Positions 24,212-30,931 of a stretch of 34,755 bases of DNA are shown here, piece by piece. Numbering within the stretch: the first letter of the stretch is position 1; every line of letters starts with the position of its first letter. Below the pieces are notes generated by a model. It saw nothing but the letters and a program-made list of their open reading frames with translations, made no database searches and was not told the origin of the DNA. The stretch is from a virus, in IMG/VR virus record IMGVR_UViG_3300025873_000018, positions 1 through 34,755 of that record. One strand, written 5' to 3'. Position numbers and translations under genes: made by a program.

Positions 24212-25471
24212 CTATAATAAATCTTTAGTATAATCGTTAATTGGTTTTTGTTCTAAAACCGTTCCGCCTGATGTTGGTTTTGGTCTTATCACAAAATCAG
24301 AACTTGGTGCAATTATTTCTGCCCCACTTTTATATCCTCTTGCTTTATTTCTTTTAGCCATTAAAGCTTCCCTTGTTCTTGCTGATTTTTCTGCTCCTTT
24401 GATATCAATACCAAACAATTTAGTTTTTGTTGCTCCTGGAGCTCTTTTTGTTAATTTATCAATTAGACTTGGAGTGAGCGTAGCTGCTGCTGCCGCGGCT
24501 CCCATTGGTCCGCCTATTAACCATGTAGCTCTGCTACCTCCAACTCTTGCTAGAGTTTTTAATTTACCTAATTGAGAAGCTTTAGGAACGCTACTCCATT
24601 TGCTAGGATTAATAACACCTGCCCTCATTGCAGTAGTTTTTGTTCCAAGCTTCATCATACCTTTTAATTTATTTAAACTTTTATTTATCTTTGTCGTCCA
24701 ACCTGGTGATGTATAAGCAGTTCCTGCTCCAGCTACTTTCATACCCGTTGTTGAAGCTCCTCTTGCTTTTTTCCATGCGTCAGGATTTGCTGCAAAGGAA
24801 CTGGTTTTAGCTTTAATTATTTTGCCATGTTTTGCTGCATCCATACCTTCCATTACATAATGTTGATTACCTGTAACGGCTGCTCCTGATCCTCTTGTAG
24901 GAACTTGAATTAATTTTCCTGTTTGAGCTGCATCCATACCTTGCATCACAACATGGGTATCTCCTGTAACCGCTGCTCCTGTGCCTCTTGTTTTTTCTCT
25001 AACGAGCTCTCCCGTTTGAGCTTTAAGCATTCCACCCTGTCTAAGCATTCGCGGATCTTGTTTTAAGAAACGTTTATTAAACATAAACCGTTTATCGATT
25101 CGTATAGGTCCAGTTCGATATTTCCAAGAATCGTCCTTCTTTAGATCCTTTACAGTTATACGATCCTTTTTTTTATTTTTTCGTGCTCGCTCATAAAGTT
25201 CTCGGTTCTTATCGTCGGCACTCAGTGGTGGATGTCTATCTTTTGCCCGTTGAATATATTTACTGTTTTTAGCGTGTATCATAGCTCCTTCTGCTGCGTT
25301 TTTTCTTTTGCTTGCCATACCTCTAAATACTTTCGCTAGGTTGTAACGTCTTGATCCTGGGGGACAACTTGGTCCACCAAATTTAGGACCGGTACAAACG
25401 CCTTTCGTGCCTCTTTTTTTAATTGAAGCACTTGCTTTTTGAATCCAGTTTTTATCTTTTTTCTTAGCCAT
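24212..25471 (-). CDS. Basic multi-motif phage protein with CTG...CPPGS head and tandem 31-aa repeats
   Basis: 419 residues, strongly basic. The N-terminal block NWIQKASASIKKRGTKGVCTG (8-28) continues with FGGPSCPPGSRRYNLAKVFR (31-50), a conserved head with two cysteines (C26, C36) seen in marine phage proteins. Residues 152-182 and 183-213 are tandem repeats of 31 residues, 21 identical (TRG(T/S)GAAVTG...VM(Q/E)GMDAA), and a third copy starts at 214 (KHGKIIKAKTSS). Residues 310-330 are Ala/Gly-rich (GGPMGAAAAAATLTPSL) and might enter a membrane. It ends PINDYTKDLL, sharing the DLL tail of several proteins here. Probably virion-associated; function unknown. Confidence 0.65.
   Translation of the reverse strand: MAKKKDKNWIQKASASIKKRGTKGVCTGPKFGGPSCPPGSRRYNLAKVFRGMASKRKNAAEGAMIHAKNSKYIQRAKDRHPPLSADDKNRELYERARKNKKKDRITVKDLKKDDSWKYRTGPIRIDKRFMFNKRFLKQDPRMLRQGGMLKAQTGELVREKTRGTGAAVTGDTHVVMQGMDAAQTGKLIQVPTRGSGAAVTGNQHYVMEGMDAAKHGKIIKAKTSSFAANPDAWKKARGASTTGMKVAGAGTAYTSPGWTTKINKSLNKLKGMMKLGTKTTAMRAGVINPSKWSSVPKASQLGKLKTLARVGGSRATWLIGGPMGAAAAAATLTPSLIDKLTKRAPGATKTKLFGIDIKGAEKSARTREALMAKRNKARGYKSGAEIIAPSSDFVIRPKPTSGGTVLEQKPINDYTKDLL
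24833..25018 (-). repeat. Two tandem 93-base coding repeats
   Basis: These bases encode residues 152-213 of the 419-aa protein as two adjacent 31-residue copies (21 of 31 identical), each with TRG-x-GAAVTG and GMDAA. Immediately downstream, KHGKIIKAKTSS looks like the start of a third, degraded copy. Likely a duplicated beta-hairpin or binding unit. Confidence 0.75.
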
Positions 25472-25686
25472 TATATCATTCCTTTGTAATATTTTTTGTA
25501 TGAAGGATTAGACACTTTAACGCCTGCTAATGTTCCTTCAATATAAGTTCCATTATAATCTGAACTCACTAATTTACCATGTGCCGCTTTTTGAGGGGTA
25601 CTTCCATGTTCTGCCGTCCATCGTTTAGCGATCTCCGGGTGATTAGCCCATAAAAATTTTCTTTGTTTCACTGATCTAAACGGCAT
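25471..25686 (-). CDS. Small conserved phage protein, 'SxKQRKFLWAxxPEIAKRW' family
   Basis: 71 residues. The N-terminal MPFRSVKQRKFLWANHPEIA and KRWTAEHG form a helix-turn-helix-like amphipathic unit that is widespread as a short domain in phage genomes ('SxxQRRxLxAxxPEIAxxW'). It is usually of unknown function and sometimes fused to larger proteins. The rest is short strands and ends PSYKKYYKGMI. It shares a one-base overlap at both ends with neighbours (TAATG style), so it belongs to a translational chain with the 124-aa and 419-aa proteins. Confidence 0.7.
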   Translation of the reverse strand: MPFRSVKQRKFLWANHPEIAKRWTAEHGSTPQKAAHGKLVSSDYNGTYIEGTLAGVKVSNPSYKKYYKGMI

Positions 25687-26060
25687 TATAATAAATCCTT
25701 TATATAGTTATCGGCTGTCACCTGACCGCCTTGATTAAATTTTTTTGAAAAAGTTACACCAGCATACTTATTTTTCCCACTTTTTAATAGTTCTGCTCCA
25801 ATATGTCCTGCGTCAGTCTCTTTAATAATATTTAAGCCTATTTGACTATTAATATTTTGTTTATCTAGTTTACTAAATCCTTTTTCAAGATTTGCTCCAA
25901 CCGTGGTGTTTCCTTTAGTCCAGCTTACGTTAGCCCTAGGTATGATTTCATATTCAGTATCTTGAACACCTACACCACCGCCTATGGTACTATCCTGCAA
26001 AAGAGAACTTATAAAGTTCTTCTTTTTTAACGGAGATTTAATCTTCTTTTTATCTGCCAT
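25686..26060 (-). CDS. Beta-rich small protein with conserved DLL tail
   Basis: 124 residues. A basic start (MADKKKIKSPLKKKNF) precedes about six alternating strands with aromatic/hydrophobic periodicity: YEIIPRANVSWTKG, TTVGANLEKGFSKL, INSQIGLNIIKETD, GHIGAELLKSG, KYAGVTFSKKF. This is the spacing of a small antiparallel barrel or sheet. It then ends NQGGQVTADNYIKDLL, a Gly-Gly tail like those at the right end of the window. There is no signal peptide, so an outer-membrane barrel is unlikely. Its TAA overlaps the next ATG. Function unknown. Confidence 0.6.
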   Translation of the reverse strand: MADKKKIKSPLKKKNFISSLLQDSTIGGGVGVQDTEYEIIPRANVSWTKGNTTVGANLEKGFSKLDKQNINSQIGLNIIKETDAGHIGAELLKSGKNKYAGVTFSKKFNQGGQVTADNYIKDLL

Positions 26061-26081
26061 ATTGGGGCCCCATTGCCTACT

Positions 26082-26249
26082 TTACACTTTGTGTTGTTTC
26101 AGCCTTTTTCGGTTGTACAACTTCTTTGAGTTTATCACTTTGGCTCGGTACAGTCTAGATTCAAGCAGTTTTCCATAGGGATCACGCTTCCAATTTCGAC
26201 CTAAACCAGGCTCTAATTCTTTAGGGATTTGAGATCTTGTAATAGCCAT
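26082..26249 (-). CDS. 55-aa basic protein sharing its N-terminus with the major capsid protein
   Basis: ATG at 26247-26249 overlaps the stop of the endolysin (TAATG); TAA at 26082-26084. It begins MAITRSQIPKELEPGLGRNW, goes on KRDPYGKLLESRLYRAKVIN and ends in a basic tail KKLYNRKRLKQHKV. The first 16 residues match 13 of 16 in the major capsid protein (MAISRSQLVKELEPGL). 'RSQIxKxL' heads recur on many marine phage small proteins. Role unknown; interaction with a shared partner is possible. Confidence 0.7.
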   Translation of the reverse strand: MAITRSQIPKELEPGLGRNWKRDPYGKLLESRLYRAKVINSKKLYNRKRLKQHKV

Positions 26250-26746
26250 TATTTTACATACCTGTCTGTGCTTAAACCCATAATAGGTTTATAAGATGTT
26301 TTTCCGGTTTCAGGATTTTTAATCGCCATTAAATATTCTTTTCTATTACTATTAATTTCTTTTTTATATGACACATGCACCCATCCCGAGTTGGGCTGTC
26401 CCGGTGTGTAGTATTCGAGAATCAATTGATCAAACATCAAATTTTCTTTGATCCAGTCACTGACCTCATTATTGGGTGTTCCAAAAATTTCGAAGTCCGC
26501 CGCTTCTCCAGCGCAATGCTGACTCGTCTTACTACTGCCGATCTTGGCTGACAAAATTTCGTTCCGATAGCCCGACGAAATCGTAACAACATGATTAAAA
26601 TGATCTCGAACGGGTTGCAAGACTCTTTCGCAGAGAATCCTAAGATTTTCCGTTTCATCCTCATTAGGATTATTATCTAATCCCATACGTTCTGCTGTTT
26701 GAGATTTTGTGAGTTCAGCTAAGCTGAAATTTTTAGAAAGTTGCAT
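26249..26746 (-). CDS. Peptidase M15-type endolysin (zinc D-Ala endopeptidase-like)
   Basis: 165 residues. Zinc site: H77 and D84 in SQHCAGEAAD (SxHxxGxAxD motif) and H124 in GWVHVS; R61 of SSGYR and E111 of LILEYY are the other usual active-site residues. All family hallmarks of M15 (VanY/peptidase_M15_3) are present and the length is normal for phage enzymes. It would cut peptide bridges of host peptidoglycan at lysis. No signal peptide or TM, so it needs a holin to cross the membrane. Upstream are two membrane/anchored proteins (69 and 135 aa) that fit lysis partners. Its stop overlaps the 55-aa gene. Confidence 0.9.
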   Translation of the reverse strand: MQLSKNFSLAELTKSQTAERMGLDNNPNEDETENLRILCERVLQPVRDHFNHVVTISSGYRNEILSAKIGSSKTSQHCAGEAADFEIFGTPNNEVSDWIKENLMFDQLILEYYTPGQPNSGWVHVSYKKEINSNRKEYLMAIKNPETGKTSYKPIMGLSTDRYVK

Positions 26747-26756
26747 TTAGCTGTTT

Positions 26757-26966
26757 TTATTTAAGTATAATTTTCGTAATATATTTTGAGCCATCTTTAT
26801 TTATTTTTACTTCAGCCTGAGTTTTAATACATTTATATTGTACCGTATCTGAATAAGTTCTTTCAGCCTCACGTTTTCCGCGAAGGCATACCCCCATCGA
26901 GGGTTGGATACGGTGTTCCTTAATTTCAAAATTTACGAACATAAGGAGGGCTATAACTGTTTCCAT
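26757..26966 (-). CDS. Small N-terminally anchored protein of the lysis cluster
   Basis: 69 residues with a short hydrophobic start (METVIALLMFVNFEI), then VCLRGKREAER (26-36), a second Cys in VQYKCIKTQAEVK and a final KINKDGSKYITKIIL strand. I recall similar short proteins with a conserved C-x-x-G-K-R-x-A-E-R element beside M15 endolysins in marine phages. The two cysteines and an N-terminal anchor suggest the periplasmic side of the membrane. Possibly a spanin-like or regulatory partner of the endolysin; not proven. It overlaps the 135-aa gene by one base. Confidence 0.65.
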   Translation of the reverse strand: METVIALLMFVNFEIKEHRIQPSMGVCLRGKREAERTYSDTVQYKCIKTQAEVKINKDGSKYITKIILK

Positions 26967-27373
26967 TAGTGTTGATTCCCATTAGAAAAAGTTCTTTGTT
27001 TATCTTTGAGCTTTTCAATATCAGATTGAACTTTATTCATTTGTTTAGTTAAAAAATCTATGTTTACCTTATTGTGCAGTCCATCCTCGATAGCTTTTTG
27101 GAGACGATCAACGGACTTGTAAAGATCCTCGATCATCATAAATTGTTCCTGGTCCGCCGGAAGCGCCCCTAGCATACCCCGAGGCCACTTTATTCTGAAC
27201 TCAGTATTCATCTCTAAATCTTTATTCATAATTTCAAATTGAGTTGTGATACGATTTTGGGTCTCAATGATACCGAAGTAAGCCCAGGTTCCAATTGAAA
27301 CCAGGGCGATCAAAGAGGCAACCGTCTTCATCGGCATTTGAACTTTTGCTTCGTCTGAAATCTTGAGTGTCAT
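26966..27373 (-). CDS. Membrane protein with coiled coil, holin/spanin-like
   Basis: 135 residues: a conserved head LKISDEAKVQMPMKTVASLI, one TM helix (about 17-36, ending TWAYFGI), a block FRIKWPRG (59-66) then LPADQEQFMMIEDL, and a coiled coil from about 83 to 126. This pattern is very common in marine phage genomes beside M15 endolysins. N-in membrane anchor plus periplasmic coiled coil is the plan of an inner-membrane spanin, though holin is also quoted for similar proteins. It lies 1 base after the 229-aa gene's stop and shares one base with the next gene. Confidence 0.68.
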   Translation of the reverse strand: MTLKISDEAKVQMPMKTVASLIALVSIGTWAYFGIIETQNRITTQFEIMNKDLEMNTEFRIKWPRGMLGALPADQEQFMMIEDLYKSVDRLQKAIEDGLHNKVNIDFLTKQMNKVQSDIEKLKDKQRTFSNGNQH

Positions 27374-27374
27374 A

Positions 27375-28064
27375 CTATTTTTTGCTTATTATACCCCATG
27401 CATTAGGGGGTGTTGAAGAGGATGGTTCGTCTTTTATTTCATAAAACATTCGGTCAGAATCTTCCGTGACCCATGTATTATTTTCGACGTTCCATTCGGA
27501 TGTTTGGACCTTGTAGTCAGGCCAGGTGTTTCCTTTAACTGTGAAATTACCGACACTCCACAAGATACGGTTGTTAGGTTGGATGGCAAAATTACCATTT
27601 TGTAAGCTGAGGACGTGACCACACTTGTGCTCAGCGACAACTTCAGAATGATCGCAATCAAGAATGTTGGCATCAGGATGAGCCCAATCGATTGTGAATA
27701 AATATTCTCCCTGATAAAATTTTTTGTCTTTGCCTAAAAATTTGCATGATTGGCTGCCTAAGAAATCATAAGTAGTAACACTAGGAAAGTAACTAAAAGA
27801 ATTCCATAGCTCCAACTCATCAAGTCGCATCCTAGGAACTTGTGATATATCATATGATTTTTGAATGAACGCGGAGATAGGAAGGCGATAGAAGATTGCA
27901 CCCGTTTCCAGCATGCAATGAAAAAGGACTGCCCGACCTGTGATCGAAGCCAGTCCAAAAATAACGCAATCCTCAACTTCCCCGTGGTGATCTTTAAGAT
28001 CATAAAGATATTCTTTACGAATTTGAGCGTAAATAATAGGAATGTTGGCATTTAGATAACTCAT
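27375..28064 (-). CDS. Conserved marine phage protein of unknown function
   Basis: 229 residues starting MSYLNANIPIIYAQIRKEYL. Recognisable blocks are EYLYDLKDHHGEVEDCVIFG (18-37), FHCMLETGAIFYRLPISAF, LDELELWNSFSYFPSVT, YLFTIDWAHPD and EHKCGHVLSLQNGNFAIQPN. The sequence family is highly conserved among uncultured marine phages and lies next to the lysis/structural genes, but I know no function. Conserved His/Cys/Asp clusters (DHH, EHKCGH) could bind metal, yet they are not a known catalytic motif. No TM or signal. The long conservation suggests an enzyme or a virion baseplate-like part. Confidence 0.7.
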   Translation of the reverse strand: MSYLNANIPIIYAQIRKEYLYDLKDHHGEVEDCVIFGLASITGRAVLFHCMLETGAIFYRLPISAFIQKSYDISQVPRMRLDELELWNSFSYFPSVTTYDFLGSQSCKFLGKDKKFYQGEYLFTIDWAHPDANILDCDHSEVVAEHKCGHVLSLQNGNFAIQPNNRILWSVGNFTVKGNTWPDYKVQTSEWNVENNTWVTEDSDRMFYEIKDEPSSSTPPNAWGIISKK

Positions 28065-28092
28065 TTATTTTCAATGTTCTATGCATAAACAA

Positions 28093-28254
28093 TTAATTAC
28101 AGTTATTTTTATCTAAATCAATAGGTTTATCGCTACCATAAAACCATACCCATGACGAAATCTTAGTTCCATCTTGTGTATAGGTACATTTTTTGCCTAC
28201 CGAGCAGGCGCTCAAAGCAAAAAGTAGTGCTAATACTAAATAAAACTTATTCAC
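28093..28254 (-). CDS. 53-aa lipoprotein
   Basis: The start is GTG at 28252-28254, which forms a GTGA overlap with the Cys-rich gene and has GAGG 7 bases upstream; the ATG at 28260 is an alternative that adds two residues. The product begins MNKFYLVLALLFALSAC, a classic type II signal with lipobox LSAC (C17). A mature part of 37 residues follows, including KKCTYTQDGTKISSWVWFYG and ending DKNNCN, with two further cysteines. It would be anchored in the outer or inner membrane. Candidates are an outer-membrane spanin (Rz1-like, usually Pro-rich, which this is not) or a superinfection-exclusion lipoprotein. Confidence 0.72.
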   Translation of the reverse strand: MNKFYLVLALLFALSACSVGKKCTYTQDGTKISSWVWFYGSDKPIDLDKNNCN

Positions 28255-28388
28255 TGGCATACCTCACAATCATTAGTGTCATCTATTACCACACCTTTAG
28301 TTTCTTTACAATCGCAATTGTGACATTTACAGTCTACACATTGCTTATCGCAACCGCAATCACATGTACACCCCTTACATTCACTCAT
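28251..28388 (-). CDS. 12-cysteine metallothionein-like peptide
   Basis: 45 residues, ATG at 28386-28388, TGA at 28251-28253. It starts MSECKGCTCDCGCDKQCVDC, continues KCHNCDCKETKGV, and ends NDCEVCQ. Cysteines at 4, 7, 9, 11, 13, 17, 20, 22, 25, 27, 41 and 44 give CxxC and CxC series as in metallothioneins, plus H23. No aromatic residue is present, as typical of those proteins. It would bind soft metal ions (Zn, Cu, Cd), a role inferred from pattern only. It lies between a one-TM peptide and a lipoprotein and is linked to the latter by a 4-base overlap. A reduced disulfide-type or zinc-ribbon fold is the alternative. Confidence 0.75.
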   Translation of the reverse strand: MSECKGCTCDCGCDKQCVDCKCHNCDCKETKGVVIDDTNDCEVCQ

Positions 28389-28389
28389 A

Positions 28390-28494
28390 TTATAATGCCG
28401 CAATAACTAATATAACAATTACTACCGCTGCGCCAATCACAATTTTTCTGTGATCTTTCCATAAAGTTTTGGCAGCCTCTATAATCATTTCCAT
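28390..28494 (-). CDS. 34-aa single-TM peptide
   Basis: ATG at 28492-28494 with AAGGAGG 4-5 bases upstream, TAA at 28390-28392. It begins MEMIIEAAKTLWKDHRKIVI and ends GAAVVIVILVIAAL: a short amphipathic head with basic residues (KDHRK) then a TM helix to the C-terminus. Similar mini-proteins ('I-x-x-AKTLWKDHxK-x-V' plus TM) lie near lysis genes of marine phages. A small holin-like or pinholin-like peptide is possible. It ends one base before the Cys-rich gene. Confidence 0.72.
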   Translation of the reverse strand: MEMIIEAAKTLWKDHRKIVIGAAVVIVILVIAAL

Positions 28495-28521
28495 AAAGCC
28501 TCCTTAAATGTGTGTGAAAAA

Positions 28522-28812
28522 TTAGTCGTAAAAGATGGTGACAAAGCTAACCCCGCCTGTCAATAGGGCGTAAGAGCCACTTGTCGTGTTAGTACATCGA
28601 ATGCCGGGATCAGGCATGTCAATTTGATATTCACCAACACCCGCCATTGTATTGATTGTAGCTACAGTTGTGCCGCTGGCTCCTCCATCTTTAATATCGA
28701 TAATGCCAACTCCTGCACCATGAACATAATAAACGGATTTAATTCGAGATGATCCGCCTATAATAGCTCCTGAAGCACTTAGATGCTTCGATTTAATAGT
28801 TGTAAATCCCAT
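28522..28812 (-). CDS. Small virion protein, probable head decoration or surface protein
   Basis: 96 residues, beta-rich: LSASGAIIGGSSRIKSVYYV (11-30), GVGIIDIKDGGASGTTVATI (35-54), YQIDMPDPGIRCTNTTSGSY then a terminal strand FVTIFYD. 'SASGxxxGGxxRxKxVYYV...FKDGGxxGTT' is a common marine phage structural family. It lies directly downstream of the major capsid gene, separated by a hairpin, which suits a decoration protein; tail location is not excluded. Moderately good RBS (AAGAGA). Confidence 0.72.
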   Translation of the reverse strand: MGFTTIKSKHLSASGAIIGGSSRIKSVYYVHGAGVGIIDIKDGGASGTTVATINTMAGVGEYQIDMPDPGIRCTNTTSGSYALLTGGVSFVTIFYD

Positions 28813-28840
28813 AATTCTCTTATTCTATCTTAGTTGCGTA

Positions 28841-28859
28841 GGGGCGTCTACAACGCCCC
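28841..28859. other. GC-rich hairpin after the major capsid gene
   Basis: GGGGCGT and ACGCCCC form a perfect 7-base stem around the 5-base loop CTACA in the 62-base gap between the major capsid gene and the 96-aa gene. It stands out in an AT-rich genome. No T-run follows on either strand, so it is not a classic intrinsic terminator. It may protect the capsid mRNA 3' end or act as a partial terminator. Confidence 0.55.
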
Positions 28860-28874
28860 CACACTATATATTAA

Positions 28875-29798
28875 TTACACACCAGGTGATGCGAAAATTC
28901 CTCTAGGGTCGGACCAGCCGAAGCTGTATCTTTCTCTAGCTTTGAATCTCACGTTACCAGTGTCGAAATCTCCCTCGATTGCTGTCTTAATTGGAGCTCT
29001 AAGGAAATGTTTCAATCCATTAGGTGCATCCGTAATTAAGAAGAAAGCATCAGTGTCTGCTAGGTAGTGATTCACAAAGAAACCTTGTGGAACCATACCC
29101 ATATTTAACATTGCATTGATGTCATTCTTAGCATAACCAGCACTAGTCGCAGTTGTAGATAAAGGTGATCTTAAAATTCTCTCAGCTGTAAATTGTAATT
29201 CTTTTGGAATTATCATTCTTACACCTTGAAGAGCGATTTTTAATCCTCTTTCGTCCACGAACCCTGCAATATCTATTAATGCTTGTTCAAGTGAAGTTTC
29301 CGCCAAATCTGCTGCAGTTGATAATTGGTTTCTGAATGTACCGCCAGTAGCTAACGGGTGAGAAACGTTACATAAAGAAACGCCGTCTCCTCCAGTTGGT
29401 CCACCAGTAAATGCATTGTTCAGAACATATGCCGCTTTAACTTGCTTAGTATGCGCCATAGATCTTGCTAATGCTCTAGTATATCTTGCTGCCAATCTGT
29501 CGTACAGATTATCTTCGATCGCCTCTTCAGTGATAGCAAAAGCGAGAGCAATAGTCTCGTTAGTGTATCTAGCTGTGTAGACTTCTTTAGCGTCATCGTA
29601 ATTTACCATCGCACCTTTAGTTTTTACTGCTGCTGCACCAAATCCTGAAAGCATGACTTCTTCCTCAAACGCTCTGTCCGAAGTTTCTGTAGCAAATATC
29701 ATTGCTGCTTCATTGTCGTATCTGTTGTATTCCAGGCCAAATAAAGCATTCAAACCTGGCTCTAGTTCTTTAACTAGTTGTGATCGTGATATAGCCAT
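28875..29798 (-). CDS. HK97-fold major capsid protein
   Basis: 307 residues. Typical composition and blocks of HK97-type capsid proteins in marine podoviruses: MAISRSQLVKELEPGLNALF head, YDDAKEVYTARYTNETIALA (E-loop/P-domain strands), FAITEEAIEDNLYDRLAARY (spine helix), RSMAHTKQVKAAYVLNNAF, then SHPLATGG and IIPKELQFTAERILRSPL, and a C-terminal FDTGNVRFKARERYSFGWSDPRGIF. All A- and P-domain elements are present, so it is full-length. No prohead protease gene is visible nearby. RBS AGAGGAGA is strong, fitting high expression, and neighbours (191-, 162-, 341- and 96-aa genes) form the head module. It shares its N-terminal 16 residues with the 55-aa protein at 26082-26249. Confidence 0.9.
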   Translation of the reverse strand: MAISRSQLVKELEPGLNALFGLEYNRYDNEAAMIFATETSDRAFEEEVMLSGFGAAAVKTKGAMVNYDDAKEVYTARYTNETIALAFAITEEAIEDNLYDRLAARYTRALARSMAHTKQVKAAYVLNNAFTGGPTGGDGVSLCNVSHPLATGGTFRNQLSTAADLAETSLEQALIDIAGFVDERGLKIALQGVRMIIPKELQFTAERILRSPLSTTATSAGYAKNDINAMLNMGMVPQGFFVNHYLADTDAFFLITDAPNGLKHFLRAPIKTAIEGDFDTGNVRFKARERYSFGWSDPRGIFASPGV

Positions 29799-29814
29799 AA
29801 GTTATTCTCCTCTA

Positions 29815-30390
29815 TTATAGACCTGTGCCACTTCTGTAGAAGTGGTTGTTGATTCTAACAAGGACATTTACGTTAGCTGCTCCTGCTTCTGAATTGTCAA
29901 CGTTTTGTGTAATATCAATTGCTTGAATCACAAATGTTGAAGCTGTTCCTGAAGCAGAAAAGTTAAGCTGAACTTTAGATGTACCTGTGTTAGTATTACC
30001 CGTTACATTCGTTACTGAGAAATTTTTAAAAATATCTGCAGCCGCAAATGCTCCGTCCGAATCAATAGTAGAAACTAAATCCGGGTCATCAAGAACAGTA
30101 GCGATAATATCGCTCGCTGCAATTGAACCTGGATAATAGTTTTTCCATGTTGGTTTGGCGGTAGTAGGGTCGGTATAGAATACACCATTAAATACTCCGA
30201 CTACAGCATTCGTAGTGCCTGCAGTATGTCGTTCAATTCCACCCGCAGCTACTGGGGTTACCAGGTCGCCTTGGAAAATTGCCGTTCCATAACTACTTGC
30301 AATACGATATCTGTTTTGGGCATTTATAAATGGTGATCCGTCAATTTTTCGAACTGGTCGTAGTCCGAATTTTTCTGACACGTTCGCCAT
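29815..30390 (-). CDS. Capsid-associated protein (stabiliser/decoration-like)
   Basis: 191 residues: KFGLRPVRKIDGSPFINAQN (7-26) then YRIASSYGTAIFQGDLVTPV and GVFNGVFYTDPTTAKPTWKN, with a final beta part ending RINNHFYRSGTGL. 'FGLRPxRxIDGSP...YxIASxYGTAIFxGDxV' is a well-known family encoded directly upstream of capsid genes in marine phages and generally found in virions. A role in stabilising or decorating the head is inferred from place. Strong AAGGAGG 7 bases before ATG. No enzyme motif. Confidence 0.75.
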   Translation of the reverse strand: MANVSEKFGLRPVRKIDGSPFINAQNRYRIASSYGTAIFQGDLVTPVAAGGIERHTAGTTNAVVGVFNGVFYTDPTTAKPTWKNYYPGSIAASDIIATVLDDPDLVSTIDSDGAFAAADIFKNFSVTNVTGNTNTGTSKVQLNFSASGTASTFVIQAIDITQNVDNSEAGAANVNVLVRINNHFYRSGTGL

Positions 30391-30442
30391 AGTCTATCCT
30401 CCTTGGTTAAACAAATATCGATGTTGGACTTTTACCAAAAAA

Positions 30443-30931
30443 TTAATTAGGTTTTCGTCCGCCACCAAAAGTTACCCGTGACTGTCTATCAATATTGATA
30501 GGCATTCCCGGTCGTTGTTCCTTCATAAGATCATTATCTACCGCAGTTATTTGATCAGCTGAAATTCTTCTAAAATATTCAACGCGCGATCTTGCGATCT
30601 CTTCAGGTATCCTTCCCAACACAAGGCCTCCAACCCCGACTAAACCAGCGTATTTTCCTTCAAGGATGTTAGGATATTCATTTTTACCAATTTCACTCTT
30701 CAGTGTATCAGCTCTAACAAATTCCCATCCTTCTCTTAGTTTTTTTGATACATTTCCTGTATCTTGAAAACCCATGCTCTCAACTCTTATCCATCGCTGG
30801 ATAAAGCCTTTAGGCGCTGGTGGCGCATCGAGACTAGATGGTGGCGTCCAGGGTTGACTACGTTTATCTTTCGATCTTTCCTCTGACGCGCGTGAGGTCT
30901 TCAACTTATCGTTTGATGACTCTTTGGTCAT
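30443..30931 (-). CDS. Conserved head-module protein of unknown function
   Basis: 162 residues. A charged, probably disordered head (Lys/Ser/Glu-rich, 1-30) is followed by PPAPKGFIQRWIRVESMGFQ (37-56) and REGWEFVRADTL. A hydrophobic YAGLVGVGGLVLGRIPEEIA then precedes helical VEYFRRISADQITAVDNDLM and a basic GGGRKPN end. 'GxxQRWIRV...NVSKxxREGWExV' is a common motif just downstream of scaffold genes. It overlaps the scaffold stop in ATGA, so the two are translated together. Head assembly role is inferred. Confidence 0.72.
   Translation of the reverse strand: MTKESSNDKLKTSRASEERSKDKRSQPWTPPSSLDAPPAPKGFIQRWIRVESMGFQDTGNVSKKLREGWEFVRADTLKSEIGKNEYPNILEGKYAGLVGVGGLVLGRIPEEIARSRVEYFRRISADQITAVDNDLMKEQRPGMPINIDRQSRVTFGGGRKPN

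Noticed and set aside
27434-28051. Alternative minus-strand frames inside the 229-aa gene
   Set aside because: They are shifted shadows of a frame with strong, recognisable conservation.
28176-28406. Plus-strand open frame of 76 codons over the Cys-rich and lipoprotein genes
   Set aside because: It is the antisense of the two minus-strand small genes, which have coupled starts and clear motifs. The plus frame has no ribosome site or recognisable product.
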